64,000 bases of DNA, taken from NCBI RefSeq assembly GCF_029784135.1, contig NC_073746.1, forward strand, positions 246,645,307 through 246,709,306, written 5' to 3'. A program made the position numbers and the translations under genes. The stretch is from Toxorhynchites rutilus septentrionalis. Its lineage: Eukaryota; Arthropoda; Insecta; Diptera; Culicidae. The first letter of the stretch is position 1. Each line of letters opens with the position of its first letter. The notes under the pieces were generated by a model that was not told the origin of the DNA, did not search any database, and worked only from the letters and a program-made list of their open reading frames with translations. Positions 51,301 through 60,810 of the stretch are shown one piece after another.

Positions 51301-52006
51301 TAATCTGTGGCTAACGCGTGGTGAACTCTCTTCAGTAGTAGAAGCCGACATGATAGCCATCCAGGACAGGATAATGCCGACGAGAAACTGCAGGCGGTAC
51401 GTCTGGCATCAAGACGTTGATGACATTTGCCGGATGTGCCATCAACCAGGTGAAAACATAGAGCACATTATGGGAGGCTGTCCCGTTTTGGCCAACGCAG
51501 CCTACACCGAGCGCCACAACAACGTGGCCCGTATTGTTCATCGACAACTGGCGCTCCAATGTGCTCTACTGGAAGACAACGTACCAAACTACCGGTACCT
51601 GCCTGCACCTGTCCTGGAAAATGACCGTTTCAAGCTGTACTGGGATCGCACTGTTCTGACCGACCTCTCGATCCACCACAACCGGCCAGATATAATGGTT
51701 TACGACAAGAGCGACCGCAAAGTCACCATCATCGTTGTCGCTATTCCACTGAACCAGAATCTGGAGGAGACCCACGGTCGCAAAATCTGCAAGTACCGAC
51801 CATTGGCCGTGGAGCTCAAGGAACTGTGGGGGCTAAGGGAGGTCCCAAGAATTGTTCCAGTCGTTCTCTCTGGAACTGGAATTATCCCGAAGACACTTCT
51901 GGAAGCGCTAAAGGTGTTGAACATCGAGAAGGAATTGGCCGGCATCCAAAAGTCGGTCATCCTTAGCACCTGCGCGATTGTCCGACAATTCCTCGGTCAG
52001 GACTAA
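48344..52006 (+). CDS. Dong-type polyprotein (Myb-like, RT, zinc knuckle, restriction-like endonuclease)
   Basis: One open frame of 1220 residues, about the length expected for R4/Dong elements. N-terminus (1-85) basic and low complexity. Residues ~88-165 form a Myb/SANT-like block (MWTHEMNEFVIRAYY ... RLDQNAMNARRRAIVRNN), probably for DNA binding. Reverse transcriptase, about 495-800: YRPITCLSSLYKIL, YIDYRKAYDS (Asp618), RGIFQGDSFSP, FYMDD (Asp727-Asp728) and YKYLGFRQ. A Cys-His knuckle lies at 1029-1046 (C-x2-C-x8-H-x4-C). Restriction-like endonuclease: NRPDIMVYDK (PD motif, Asp1116) followed by KVTIIVVAIP, where copy 1 has KVTIIDVAIP; the second predicted catalytic Asp is changed to Val (codon 1131, GTT at 51734-51736). 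In the active state this protein nicks its target and primes cDNA from it. This copy should still encode RT but is probably nuclease-deficient. Confidence 0.9.
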   Translation: MELRSRRLIRMRSPEEGPRTGAGPGTGVRASGQRLEGDVQERATSRVQPEELPPNGNSSHRHHPRNAAPTRRVATARRQSSTLVGTTRRRIMWTHEMNEFVIRAYYICTALETDMSGRPRILTMFEDAYPEFVGRLDQNAMNARRRAIVRNNMLSQTQIDEIKQQVQREISSRNNRASDVSRRSSVRLSNSFASGARESAPVEATVLQPPEPEDPQPDQPLLRDLVFHYDGAISQFLDTDPLSRPRIPKLQHSRRLTSAVKLMNEHVLPLHLVDAENMEELQLKVYCAAVATAKSLGYRIRPRGGLLQHLRERREPPWRRRLEQRILNKRSAIGRLMAYKRGSRSAKLCRQVAVIVRPTELRQLGAHQLTEKLDTLVQQLSVLTKRLKRYSDSAKRQEQNRMFRDNEKAFYDHISDEKPDYREGLPDISDVTNFWAGIWETPVQHRDGQMWLRREEESCGEIGEMPAIIVEENDVREASRYLRNWAAPGPDGVQNFWHKKLTVAHPKIAECFNKVLRDPHNLPEFATRGVTFLLPKDSNTLNPSKYRPITCLSSLYKILSSIITAKVSAHCEQHHIIAEEQKGCRKNTHGCKDQAIIDAAIVGQAVYNQRNLSMAYIDYRKAYDSIPHSFLVRVLELYKIDPVVVRFLQHAMRQWSTSLHLSDGENVLQSRTLQIKRGIFQGDSFSPLWFCLALNPLSRTLNRNGHGYKIRYGDGAHEEVTHTFYMDDLKVYADSRQRLGVAIRVVEDISRDICMEFGLDKCRCVHLLKGQLTESGGYEVYDGEFIRDMVRGESYKYLGFRQLTGIRHSDIKTELRDKFLSRVNCVLRTFLNAGNKVRAINTFAVPLLTFSFGVVKWSKTDLEDLERRMRKAFKEAGMHHPQSALERVSLPRKEGGLGTVDISALCVAQVRQLREYFAERANQNALYRAVCATDRGYSALHLAQAEYQLNCNLQTVEEKIAAWKQKAVHGAHPHQLDRPHVDKAASNLWLTRGELSSVVEADMIAIQDRIMPTRNCRRYVWHQDVDDICRMCHQPGENIEHIMGGCPVLANAAYTERHNNVARIVHRQLALQCALLEDNVPNYRYLPAPVLENDRFKLYWDRTVLTDLSIHHNRPDIMVYDKSDRKVTIIVVAIPLNQNLEETHGRKICKYRPLAVELKELWGLREVPRIVPVVLSGTGIIPKTLLEALKVLNIEKELAGIQKSVILSTCAIVRQFLGQD

Positions 52007-52130
52007 AACAGCACGAGCATGCAGATACGTGCATTCCGCAGAGCCTAGTCCCCCTTTGGCATTCAGAAGCCCGGGGGCAGGTGAAAATTCTGGCTAGGTT
52101 CGCCTAGTTAAGAAGTGAGATAAGTCTGCC
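52007..52130 (+). other. 3' untranslated region of Dong-type copy 2
   Basis: Same sequence as 36849-36972; ends GATAAGTCTGCC before the A run. Confidence 0.7.
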
Positions 52131-52534
52131 AAAAAAAAAACAAAATTTGAAAAAAATAATTTGTACGTATTTTACTGTTTTACTGCAGACACCATACACA
52201 CCAATCGCAGATTCAGCGGCCTAGCTCGCATTTTCGCATTTATAAAAGCAAGAGTGTAAAATGTACCAAATTTCCTCTTTGTTGACCTCCATTGTTAACA
52301 CCCTGTAACTCACAACTGAAAGAACAAACAAAAAAAAGATTTTTTTAGTGTGAAATGTCACATTTACAACGAGCCTATACTAGAAATTGCACGATCGATA
52401 TTACGCGAGATATTGATTACTAATGTCAGCTATCGAGAAAATAATGGATAACTTTTTCCCCAACCTAATACTATCAAAGTTGTATTACGCGAATCAACTT
52501 GTTATAAGGATGACTAATATTTCAGTAGAACATG

Positions 52535-53770
52535 GTAGGTTGGGTAAAAAGTAATTCATTATTTTTGCATAAAATTAAAAACTTTATTTGAGCCATTTAG
52601 GCGTATCCAATTTGGGTCAAATATGCACCATTTTTTTATATTTTGTTGCCATTTCAAGGTAATTTCATAATGTCTCTCTCATAGTAGTTTTGGTGCTTAT
52701 TGGCGAAAACTATAGTGATCGATTTTCGCAATCTTCTCTTGATTCCAATTTCTTATCACTCAGGAAATTTTGCAATGTGAGAAAAAGGTGGTTATCACTT
52801 GGTGTCAGGTTCGAACTAGATTTTATTACTTCCCAACCAACCTCCCAGAGTTTCTGGTGAGTCACCATAGACATGTGGAGCCTTGCGTTGTCCTGATGGA
52901 ACAAACACTTCTACTGTTTGGCCAATTTTGGCCGTTTCTGGCCAATCGCTAGCTTGAAACAGTCTAGTTGTTGATAGTAGAGATCTAAATTCAGTGTTTG
53001 GTTATACGGAATAACTCATAAAAAATTATTATCTTTAAGTCCCGCCAAATACACAGTGGAACCTTCCTGTTCATTAGTCCTGGTTTAACCACCGCTTCAG
53101 CTGTTTCACCACGCTTTGACCACGATTGTTTTCGCACAATATTGTCGCATGTGACTCATTTTTCATCCCCAGTCACTATCCGTAAAAGGAATGGGTCGAT
53201 TTTATTCCGTTTGGCCAAGGCTTCGCAGATGGAAATTCGATCAATCGTATTTTTTGTGCTAATTGGTGTGGCACCCAAACACCGAAAATTTTTGTGAATG
53301 TAGCTCTACGCAAATTGTTCAAAACTGATTTATGATCGAGCTTTAGCTCCTGGGTGATGTTACAGCCAATTTCGATTTTTTTTTGATTTTATCGACAATT
53401 TCGACGACAGGCATGCCTGTGTTTAACATCAGAAATGCCTGAATATAATCGACAAAATCAAAACTGCACGCAATTAGCTGTTACAGTGTCGGTACCATAA
53501 ACACCATTTACAATATATTCGGCTTGGCTTGCATTTTCACCTCTATCAAATGTACCGAATTTTCCCTTTGTTGACTTCAATTGTTAACACCCTGCAACTC
53601 ACAACTGAATGGAACAAACGAAAAACAGCAAAAGGTTTTTTTAGTGTGAAATGTCACAATGACAACGAGCATAACCTTGAAATTGTTTGATCGATACTAT
53701 ACGAGATATCGAACACTACAACCATCTAAGAGAAAATAATGTTGGTTGAATTTATTTTTCCCTAACGTAA
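52535..53770 (-). mobile_element. Mariner B, same family as mariner A, ~1236 bp
   Basis: Left end TAGGTTGGGTAAAAAGTAAT, right end TTTTTCCCTAACGTAA (imperfect inverted), followed by TA. It starts only 66 bp after the right end of mariner A and has the same orientation. The transposase is read on the minus strand and is heavily mutated. Confidence 0.85.
52600..53585 (-). pseudogene. Mariner B transposase, degraded
   Basis: From right to left on the minus strand: EVNKGKI near 53570, then CNITQELKLDHKSVLNNLR near 53340-53400, the linker WVPHQLAQK, TGDEK followed by a stop where Trp is expected (53160), VTCDNIVRKQSWSKRGETAE, a broken segment, then FHQDNARLHMSMVTHQKLWE and LTPSDNHLFLTLQNFL (52740-52900). 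These are the canonical mariner blocks, with the three catalytic Asp positions (TGDEK, HQDN, PSDN) still recognisable. Multiple stops and frameshifts rule out function. The residues fit a mauritiana/irritans-like lineage; I cannot decide further. Confidence 0.85.
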
Positions 53771-53772
53771 TA

Positions 53773-54389
53773 TTATTGTTGTACTTACAAAAACTTAACA
53801 CGGCTCATCGACATAAGTTCATAAATTCGTACAAGATTGGAATTTTCCAAGTAAAAAATGTGAACAAGTTCGTGCGAGATAAGGTGTTTGTGTGTACAAG
53901 TCTTTCAGGCACGTTTTGACTTGTGCTATATTTGACACATATACTCGATTTAATAGAGGGGAGTCATGATCAAATTCATGCTCTTCATATTTTATTGTAT
54001 GACAAGCTTGCACTTATGTACCAAATTCTGAAAATCTCTCTCAAATCTTATCTGATTATCATACAACTTCGTTCAGCCGGCAAAGAGTTGTCAACGATCA
54101 AAACCTTGCACCTCCGACGTAATCTCTTGTTTTTGAAACTTTGTACCTACACCCGGTACAGAAATGAAAGACGTAATCCTAAATCAAAATCCAAAAATCC
54201 AAAATGCGAAAGCAAGCTTAGTACTGCACAGTTTTCTTTGTGCATATTGTGAGAAAGCTTTGTGAAGCTTCATCGGAGCTTGAATGATAATAAACTCATC
54301 TATTCATTCAATTCAACAGATAACAACTTGATTACATAGCTAAACGAAGCGAGCTAAAGTAAAGTGATTGAAAAAGAATTAACAAAACG
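53773..54389. repeat. Unassigned stretch ending in a composite-repeat tail
   Basis: 54030-54190 matches the tail of the 6-8 kb composite repeat: CATACAACTTCGTTCAGCCGG, CTACACCCGGTACAGAAATG and AAAGACGTAATCCTAAATCAA, a mutated form of the palindrome. 53773-54000 has nothing recognisable. Confidence 0.55.
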
Positions 54390-55660
54390 CTTAGTTCACC
54401 TATGTTTGTAGATTCTGCGTTTAATGATCCCCCTTAGATTTTCAACAAGATTCAAGTCTGGAGAGCGAGCCGGCCAGTCCAAAAAAATAAGTTTTCGCTG
54501 CTTAATCCATTGCTTAGTTTCTTTGCTGGTATTAATAGTAGCATTGTTTTGCTGGAATGTGATTTTTTTGCGACGATATCCACGCAAAAACGGTGATGTG
54601 AAAGCTATCTTGAGCTTTCCGGTTGCACAGAATCCCGCCCAAACCATGTACGAGTCTCCACCGAAATTCCTGGTTGAAAAATACTGTTCCTCCTTCCGTA
54701 AATCACGCCAGTACCCGTTAAAACCAGCAGGACCATCCAAATTGAACATTTTTTCGTCAGTGAAGATAAGCTATACATTGAAGAACTTTGCGTTATGGTA
54801 TAAAGCAAAGGTATTCTTTTGGAAACATTCTTTGTCACAACATGTCCCACTGTCGGTTCATGTGAGCTTTGGCAAAACTCAGACGTCTTCCGATGTGAGA
54901 TGGTGTAAGATGAGGAGCTTTAAAATTTTAAGCCCTCTTTGTGTGAGGATTTTTTACCAAAAATTGACGAATTGACACCCGAGTAACATTTAAATTGAAA
55001 TATTGCTTTATTTGCATAACAGCTTCGAATATGCTTTATTTGCATATTCGAAGCTGTTTTAGCTATTTCCCGCTTATACCGGTCAGAGAGCTTCGATTTA
55101 CGTGGAGCTCTCTCCTTCTTACCGTATCCTTAAGGATTCACCAAATAATTGAGCACAACTTGATGGGACCGTCCAATCCGACAAGCAATTTCTCTGATAC
55201 CAACATGTTCTTAGTGAAATGCATCAATTTGTCTTTCTTCTCTCTCCGTGAGGACTTTTCCATTCGGCATTATCCAGATTTATTGATCAAAATAACTGAA
55301 ACAACGAAAAATGTAACTGATCTTATAGAAACTTGACACTTAAAAACTACAAAAACATTCGTTCACTCTCAGCGCTTGCACACACACATATGAAAATCAC
55401 GCAATGTATGGTGGTCTCCAATACCTACATACTAGAATATAAATTGAACCATGATCATCACTTGGTCTTATAGAAGTTGGACAGAGTGTATACTTCAATT
55501 CAACCGACTTCTCACATATCTTTGGAAACTCTGAAACATGGTGTGATTCTATAATTATGAATATATTCAATTGATTCTATAGCATCAATTCAACCGACTT
55601 CTTACATATCTTTGGAAACTCAGAAACATGGTGTGATTCTATAGTTGTGAAACGCAGTAC
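54390..55660 (-). mobile_element. Tc1-like element relic with repeated subterminal sites
   Basis: A near full-length transposase relic on the minus strand (54396-55270) and, to its right, the 5' end with two copies of a ~75 bp block (55493-55565 and 55585-55657): TTCAACCGACTTCTCACATA / TTCAACCGACTTCTTACATA followed by TCTTTGGAAACTC and CATGGTGTGATTCTATA. The outer end, read on the minus strand, starts TACTGCGTTTCACAACTATA. Double binding-site ends are known in IR/DR-type Tc1 elements. The 3' end is missing near 54390. Confidence 0.8.
54396..55270 (-). pseudogene. Tc1-like transposase, degraded but near full length
   Basis: Minus-strand reading starts MPNGKVLTERERRQIDAFH (ATG at 55270), with a helix-turn-helix (IREIACRIGRSHQVVLNYL) and GYGKKERAPRKSKLSDRYKR. 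After several lesions comes the catalytic core: FTDEKMFNLDGPAGFNGYW (first Asp), MVWAGFCATGKLKIAF, then KKITFQQNNATIN, where the usual QQDNA has Asp changed to Asn, and LDWPARSPDLNLVEN (Glu present). A last part with RRIYKHR ends the relic. Lesions include at least three stops and several frameshifts. The family pattern (DD34E, DLNPxEN) is clear. Confidence 0.85.
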
Positions 55661-56191
55661 AGTCATACCTCGATATAACGTAACTTTTTAAGATGTCTAT
55701 AATTAAAAATAATTAAAAATAAACAATACAGAAATAGCTTTTGGAGTATAAATTATTTCAAATAAATGTTTCTAGTAAGTTTTCAAACAAATAAGTACCG
55801 TAAAATGGCGTAGCATTGATCTTTTTCTCACTGTTTTGTGAATATCATTTCGTGAATAGTTTTCATTTTGGATCTCAATTTGGATAGCGGAATTATACAA
55901 TAAAGTTAAATTAATTTAGTTCTGAAAACTTCTGACGCATATCCAAACATGGTTGAATTTGTACTGAATGGACATTTCACAAACGTAAACAATTCATTTA
56001 GACTTTTGTTCTTCCATTCTATTTTTATTACAGCGTTTGCAGAACAAAATAATTCGTATGATTCTAAAATGTAATAGATTCACTTCCTCATCTTTGATGC
56101 TGGACGCTCTTAAATGGTGAAGCAAAGAATTGTTTATTTAACTATGGTGTTTATTTTTAAAGTAGTTTACGGTTTGCTGCCTAGACGATTT

Positions 56192-56434
56192 TTATTTTGT
56201 CGTTTTTATAGTACATAGTTGGAAAAAAAATAAAAGTATAGTAAGTATAGTAAGTTCCGGTCTAGGAATTTTTCGTAAAGGAAATTTTCTCGATTTCTCT
56301 GAATGATCAATGCAAACAAGGCTGGCGGTTGGACTTGTGCTCTGGTGGACCACTTGGCTGCAAGAGCCTCGTCGGGACCGTATCGGCTCTGCGGCGGACA
56401 TGACTGAGTATTGGCTTGTCTTTTGACATTGCAA
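56192..56434 (-). other. Unrecognised open frame inside the pogo-type remnant
   Basis: 80 codons with SRRGSCSQVVHQSTSPTASL; no domain recognised. It lies in a GC-richer island (56280-56410, CTGGCGGTTGGACTTGTGCT). Listed because it is the only moderately GC-rich block in the element. Confidence 0.25.
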
Positions 56435-56877
56435 TTTTTTGAAATTATATCTGAAAATAAAATCAGTGCGTTTTTTTGTGTTTGCTAAACTGATTTCAAT
56501 GCTGAGAAAAAAAAATATCTTTTACATAATTCGTCGTACTGAAACCTCTGTAGGAGAGGAGGCGGGATCATCATCATCATAATATCGCCGATCGGTACTT
56601 TTAGCTGATTGAAACGATTCAGGAGAAATGTTTATCGATTCGTGTTTCTTTTACCTGAGTTCATTTAATTATTTTTTTATAAAAAGGTACATGTGGAAAA
56701 TCAATGTACGGATGTATTACAGCTCACCACAATTTCCTTTATGAAATACGCCTACCTTCAAACTTCAACTTTCAGCGTATGTTTGAACATGTTTCAAGAA
56801 CACAATTCAGAGTAATTTCCATCTGGAGATAAAGTAAGTCAAACAAAGAAAACATAAAATAAATATTGATACTAGAG

Positions 56878-57605
56878 ATGAAACGGATATCCGGTCTATC
56901 CGGCCAACATTTGCTACCGGCCGGATCCCGGATATTGGAAAGAATCAACACAACATGAATCATAACAAAATAGCTAATTAGCTAGCTAGCATAGCATAGC
57001 AAAATAATTTTTCCATAACTAAAAATAAGGTTTGATTACTGGAATGCCAGATTTTTTAAAAATTGAATTAAATATTGTTCAAAACATTCATTTATGGAAA
57101 GTACTCAATTATGATGAATAAATAATACATTTTCAGAAGTTGACGATGACAACCAATTACGCTATGCTTCGTATATCATGTCAACCTCAAACAACAGTTT
57201 TCGCTGTAATACTACTGCAAGGAGCTCTAGCAATACTTGCCCTCGATGGACTACTTAGACTTTAATGAACATCAAATGTAAGGAGCGTGATTGCGATCGA
57301 TTCTAAATGAGGGGCTCAGAACGAAAGGGGTGTGAGTGACTTGATCGATTTCTCTTCAGATTTCTCTTCCTTGCAGAAAACTTGATACTCAATTAAAAGA
57401 TATCCATTCGAAATGGAAAATTTATTCATGGTTCAATATTTTTATGTAAAATTGTGTTTATTTCTTCTAAAATGTAATCCTTCATTCGATTCATGCACAC
57501 ATGCAGTGTCTTCCAGTTTCGTATTCGCAACTAAAAAGCCGAATATTCGGCTGCCGGATATCCGGCTATCCGCCCTTGAAGCTTGTCGGATATATATCCT
57601 ATCCT
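56878..57605. repeat. Possible hAT-like insertion with GGATATCCGG clusters
   Basis: 56880-56940 contains GAGATGAAACGGATATCCGG, CTATCCGGCC, CCGGCCGGATCCCGGATATT. 57535-57595 contains GAATATTCGGCTGCCGGATATCCGGCTATCCGCC. Two clusters of the same palindromic subterminal motif about 600 bp apart look like the two sides of a hAT-type element. Exact ends and target duplication could not be fixed. Confidence 0.5.
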
Positions 57606-57887
57606 TTTCATCATCAAATGATACAAATTTCACTTCAATTTTTTCAAACTTTTTCCTCTACTTAAAACTGATCATATTTGTCTACAAACATTATCTCATT
57701 ATTAATACTGCTTGGTGATAGAAAATTAGTCTTTGCGCATTTTTGAGTAATCATGAACAGCTTCGCAGCAATCAAAAAAACTTTTTTTTGCTTCGATATA
57801 ACGAAACGAGAAAAAAAGTGGCCTTATATCGAGGTATACGCAAATAAATCCTTGCAAATCATAGTTATTTAACGTTCACCGAGTAAA

Positions 57888-57956
57888 TTTATTTTATTCG
57901 ATTATACGGAGTGAAAACAAAAATCAATACTCCGGATAATCGAGTCCGACCTGTAT
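57888..57956. repeat. Short hairpin resembling a Tigger-type end
   Basis: TCGATTATACGGAGTG and ACTCCGGATAATCGA are inverted around AAAACAAAAATCAAT, followed by GTCCGACCTG and TA. This looks like a solo or collapsed transposon end. Confidence 0.5.
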
Positions 57957-60810
57957 TAATACTGATTGCACTTCTACTACATTCCAATAACTATATGGAA
58001 TTGAGTCAAATGTTAAGATAATCAATCCAATTAGACGCAGCCCAAAACAGAGGTTCTGAACTGTTTGTCAACTTTATTTCCCGTCACTATTTTTCGTTCC
58101 TATTTTTGGCTTCAAGCAAAATCAGTTAATTAACTGATTTCACAAACGCTGAAACATTGCTAAATTCTTTCTAATAATAAATCCAGTTAATATATACGAA
58201 GCGAAACTGTAACAAGAGCACTTATCTAGCACACGATTTTTTTTTGCTTCTCATGACTAACGCGTTTCATCATTATATCACCCATTGATTTCAAGGTTTG
58301 TCGGTTTGGAATACAAAACCCGCTGAAGGTTCGGCGAATAATTACGACTGCCAACCTCGCCGCATCGGGCCGGCGTTGTTGCCAAACAACCGCCACTGAA
58401 ATCAATAGCTGAACCTCCTCTTCGTCTCGGTACCACCCTACTTTTTTTGAACTCCACATCACCCCCTTACCCTCCGTATCAGTCTCGTTTCTCACCTGGT
58501 TTTGGAGATGATGTGATGTACCACAGAGCCGAGCGACCGAGAAACCACGCGGATGAAAATTAATCCAATTTCTGCTGCTACTCGCTGAAACTTATCTTGC
58601 TCCTGCCATTCGTCGTGACAAAGCAAACCACCTCGAAGGCCTTTATTTTACACTCCTATTCACGAAATCCGCCTCGATTCAATAGACACTACTACCACAT
58701 TCCCCTCGGCGGACACAATCACATTCTAGTTACCCCTTAGCGATCTACGGTTCGATCGGTTCTCTTCGTTTGATTGCACACCGAACGGTTATTATTATTA
58801 TTCGCAATAACCTTTGCGGAGAAAACCGCTCAGATTGGCTCGTTTCACTGGTTTCAATGTTGTTTGGGTTTTCGTTTCGTTGTTTATTTTCGCAATCTCT
58901 TCTACAGACGCTGTTTACACATATTAGCAGCGAGATTAGATTTTTTTTATCTCTCTTTTTTATTGTTTTCACATCGTTTACCTTTCGTCTAAACAATCAC
59001 ACATGTAATAGTGTTAAGCTCGCTGCCATTTGCTTCCTACCTTCATTCACTACCAGGCTAGGCCGGATTTCATAAGAGTTGCACCGCTCCGCACGCTTCA
59101 ACCATGTGTTGAATGTGTTGTGTCTCACGCGGGAAACACGCTAACCGTGTGCAAGGGAACACGAGAGGCGAAGCGGAGCAAAACAAAAACAAAAAGTGGG
59201 TGAGAAGAGTGATCGAACGATGGCAGGCAGTGGAGTCCCCCCTTTACCGGACGATTACTAAAACATATGGTCGAAAAAGTTGGAGTATTTGATCCAAAAC
59301 GCAATGTATCTCTGCTGACGAACCGTTTCGAGCTTATTTGCATAAGTGTGAATCAACGAATCGACGAGTTTTGTCACTTCAACACGTCTGGTTTTTGTTC
59401 TTGTTTTTCTTTTCGTTTCCACTCCGACTTCCAGTTTGTCTTTTATTTTTAGATTGTTTTTTTTCCGCAGGCGGAATCGAATCAACAAAATTGATTTTTT
59501 ATTCGATTAATTCCTGCGAACCGCAATTTCTACATTCTACAGAGACCAAGACTTAACAATTTCGCAAAACAGCTTACACTCTGATCTCACGACGAGAAGC
59601 AGTGGGGAACAACTCTCGGCCGCGTTTATCTCCCGATAGATTCTTCAAACTCTCCCCGTTTCACAGAGCTGAAGCTCTCCGGTGCTCACAAAACAACTTC
59701 AAGAGCAAATAATTCAGCTGCTGCTTTCGTTCGTCTGTCTATCCTTTGTCCCGCACTGCCAATATTCCGGCCTTACGTTACGACCGACCACTTTCCGGTC
59801 CCGTGGAATGTGTGTATGTTTTGATGAATTTCACAGATTCTCAACAAAACAAGGCGAGTATATTTATTTTCTTTCACACTGTCTCGCTGCACCCCAAAAT
59901 GACCACTAGCTCAGAGGCTGGTTCCCCACACTTCATTTTTCATCCGTATACCATCGGATGAGCTTCGGTATGCATGTTGCATTTTCCGATCACCACATGC
60001 GACCAACACACGCGCTCTACATGCATCGAAAGTGTGTGAAATACACAAAAACTCACTTTTGGGGCCCTTGGGGGCATCGGAATCAACCAAACCGGCTGCA
60101 GGTAGGCAACCAGAGAGCCATGGAACATATGACAACCGGATTGCCTTCACTTTCCATCTTCATGTTTCATTCTTCTGCACCTTCGCACTACACAATCAAC
60201 AACGTCACACACTCGCGGAGAGATACTGTGCGAACGAGCCCTCGCCCTCCCGTTGTTTCCGCCCACAACTACACTCGCGTGGTGAGGCGGAGAGGAGGAT
60301 GGCGTCGCAAAAATATGAGATGCAGAAGAAGAAGGACCAAAAAAAAACACCACGCACACTCTCGACTTGCGTTTTGACCCGGAGCAAATCTTCGAACCCG
60401 ACCGAACGATGCCGCGTACTCCACAATACTAACGATACAGTTATTTGGGAGCTTTAATTCGAGCTCCAACGACATCGCATAGCACAACAGTGCGCGGCTG
60501 ATCTGCGAGTTCCAGCTAGTCGGCTCTCTCTCTCGCTGTCTCCTGGTGGCCGATGCACTTTTGCTCCCCTCGGCTGGAGAGAATTTTCCTCGGTTCTCAC
60601 CGAAGGGCCTTGCATGGTCAGCTCTTGGTCGCTCTGGTGCTCCACATTCGCACTCGGAAAATGTTTCGGAGAAAGTGACGCCTAGGGATGCTCGTGAGTT
60701 TTCCCTAATCAAAAAATCACGTGCCTTCCATGACCGAGTGCTGAGCAGCATCGGTCATGTATGGCGTGGTGATAATTTGTCGTTGAGATCTTCCATCAAA
60801 TAGAATTCTA
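57957..60810. other. GC-richer, apparently unique region
   Basis: 58200-60800 has higher GC, no repeats recognised elsewhere in the window, and CT/GA runs such as GGCTCTCTCTCTCGCTGTC (60522). It lacks an open frame with a recognisable domain; frames up to 160 codons on both strands (for example 60269-60751 minus, 60032-60457 plus) have no known motifs and overlap each other. It is the best candidate in the window for promoter or untranslated exon DNA of a host gene. No TATA or initiator can be assigned with confidence. Confidence 0.4.

Larger units (their letters stand above)
48077..52130 (+). mobile_element. R4/Dong-type non-LTR retrotransposon, copy 2
   Basis: About 4.05 kb, TGGGGATCAACATAGGG to AAGTCTGCC followed by ten A. 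Nearly identical to copy 1 (32938-36972). Nested inside mariner A. The site is an A-rich run (CTAAAATAAAAATAAAAATT at 48019), in agreement with the insertion preference of Dong elements. Confidence 0.92.
47565..52468 (-). mobile_element. Mariner A, split by a Dong-type insertion
   Basis: Left end TTAGTTTGGGGAAAAAGTAA (47565) and right end ACTTTTTCCCCAACCTAA (to 52468), TA flanks at 47563-47564 and 52469-52470. 47565-48015 aligns with 52535-52990 of mariner B and 52165-52468 aligns with 53475-53770. The middle 450 bp or so of the mariner is missing, and A-rich DNA (48016-48076) plus the retrotransposon copy 2 occupy the gap. Confidence 0.85.
55661..57845. mobile_element. Pogo/Tigger-type element remnant
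   Basis: Left end CAGTCATACCTCGATATAAC (55663) and right GGCCTTATATCGAGGTATAC (57822-57842) form an imperfect inverted pair, CAGTxATACCTCGATATA being a typical Tigger-like end. The right terminal CxGT is missing. No transposase was recognised between the ends; the interior contains a later insertion at about 56878-57600. Left boundary abuts the Tc1 end directly. Confidence 0.65.

Noticed and set aside
60269..60751. 160-codon minus-strand frame in a GC-rich region
   Set aside because: No known domain, several overlapping frames of similar length on both strands, no start context; composition alone explains it.
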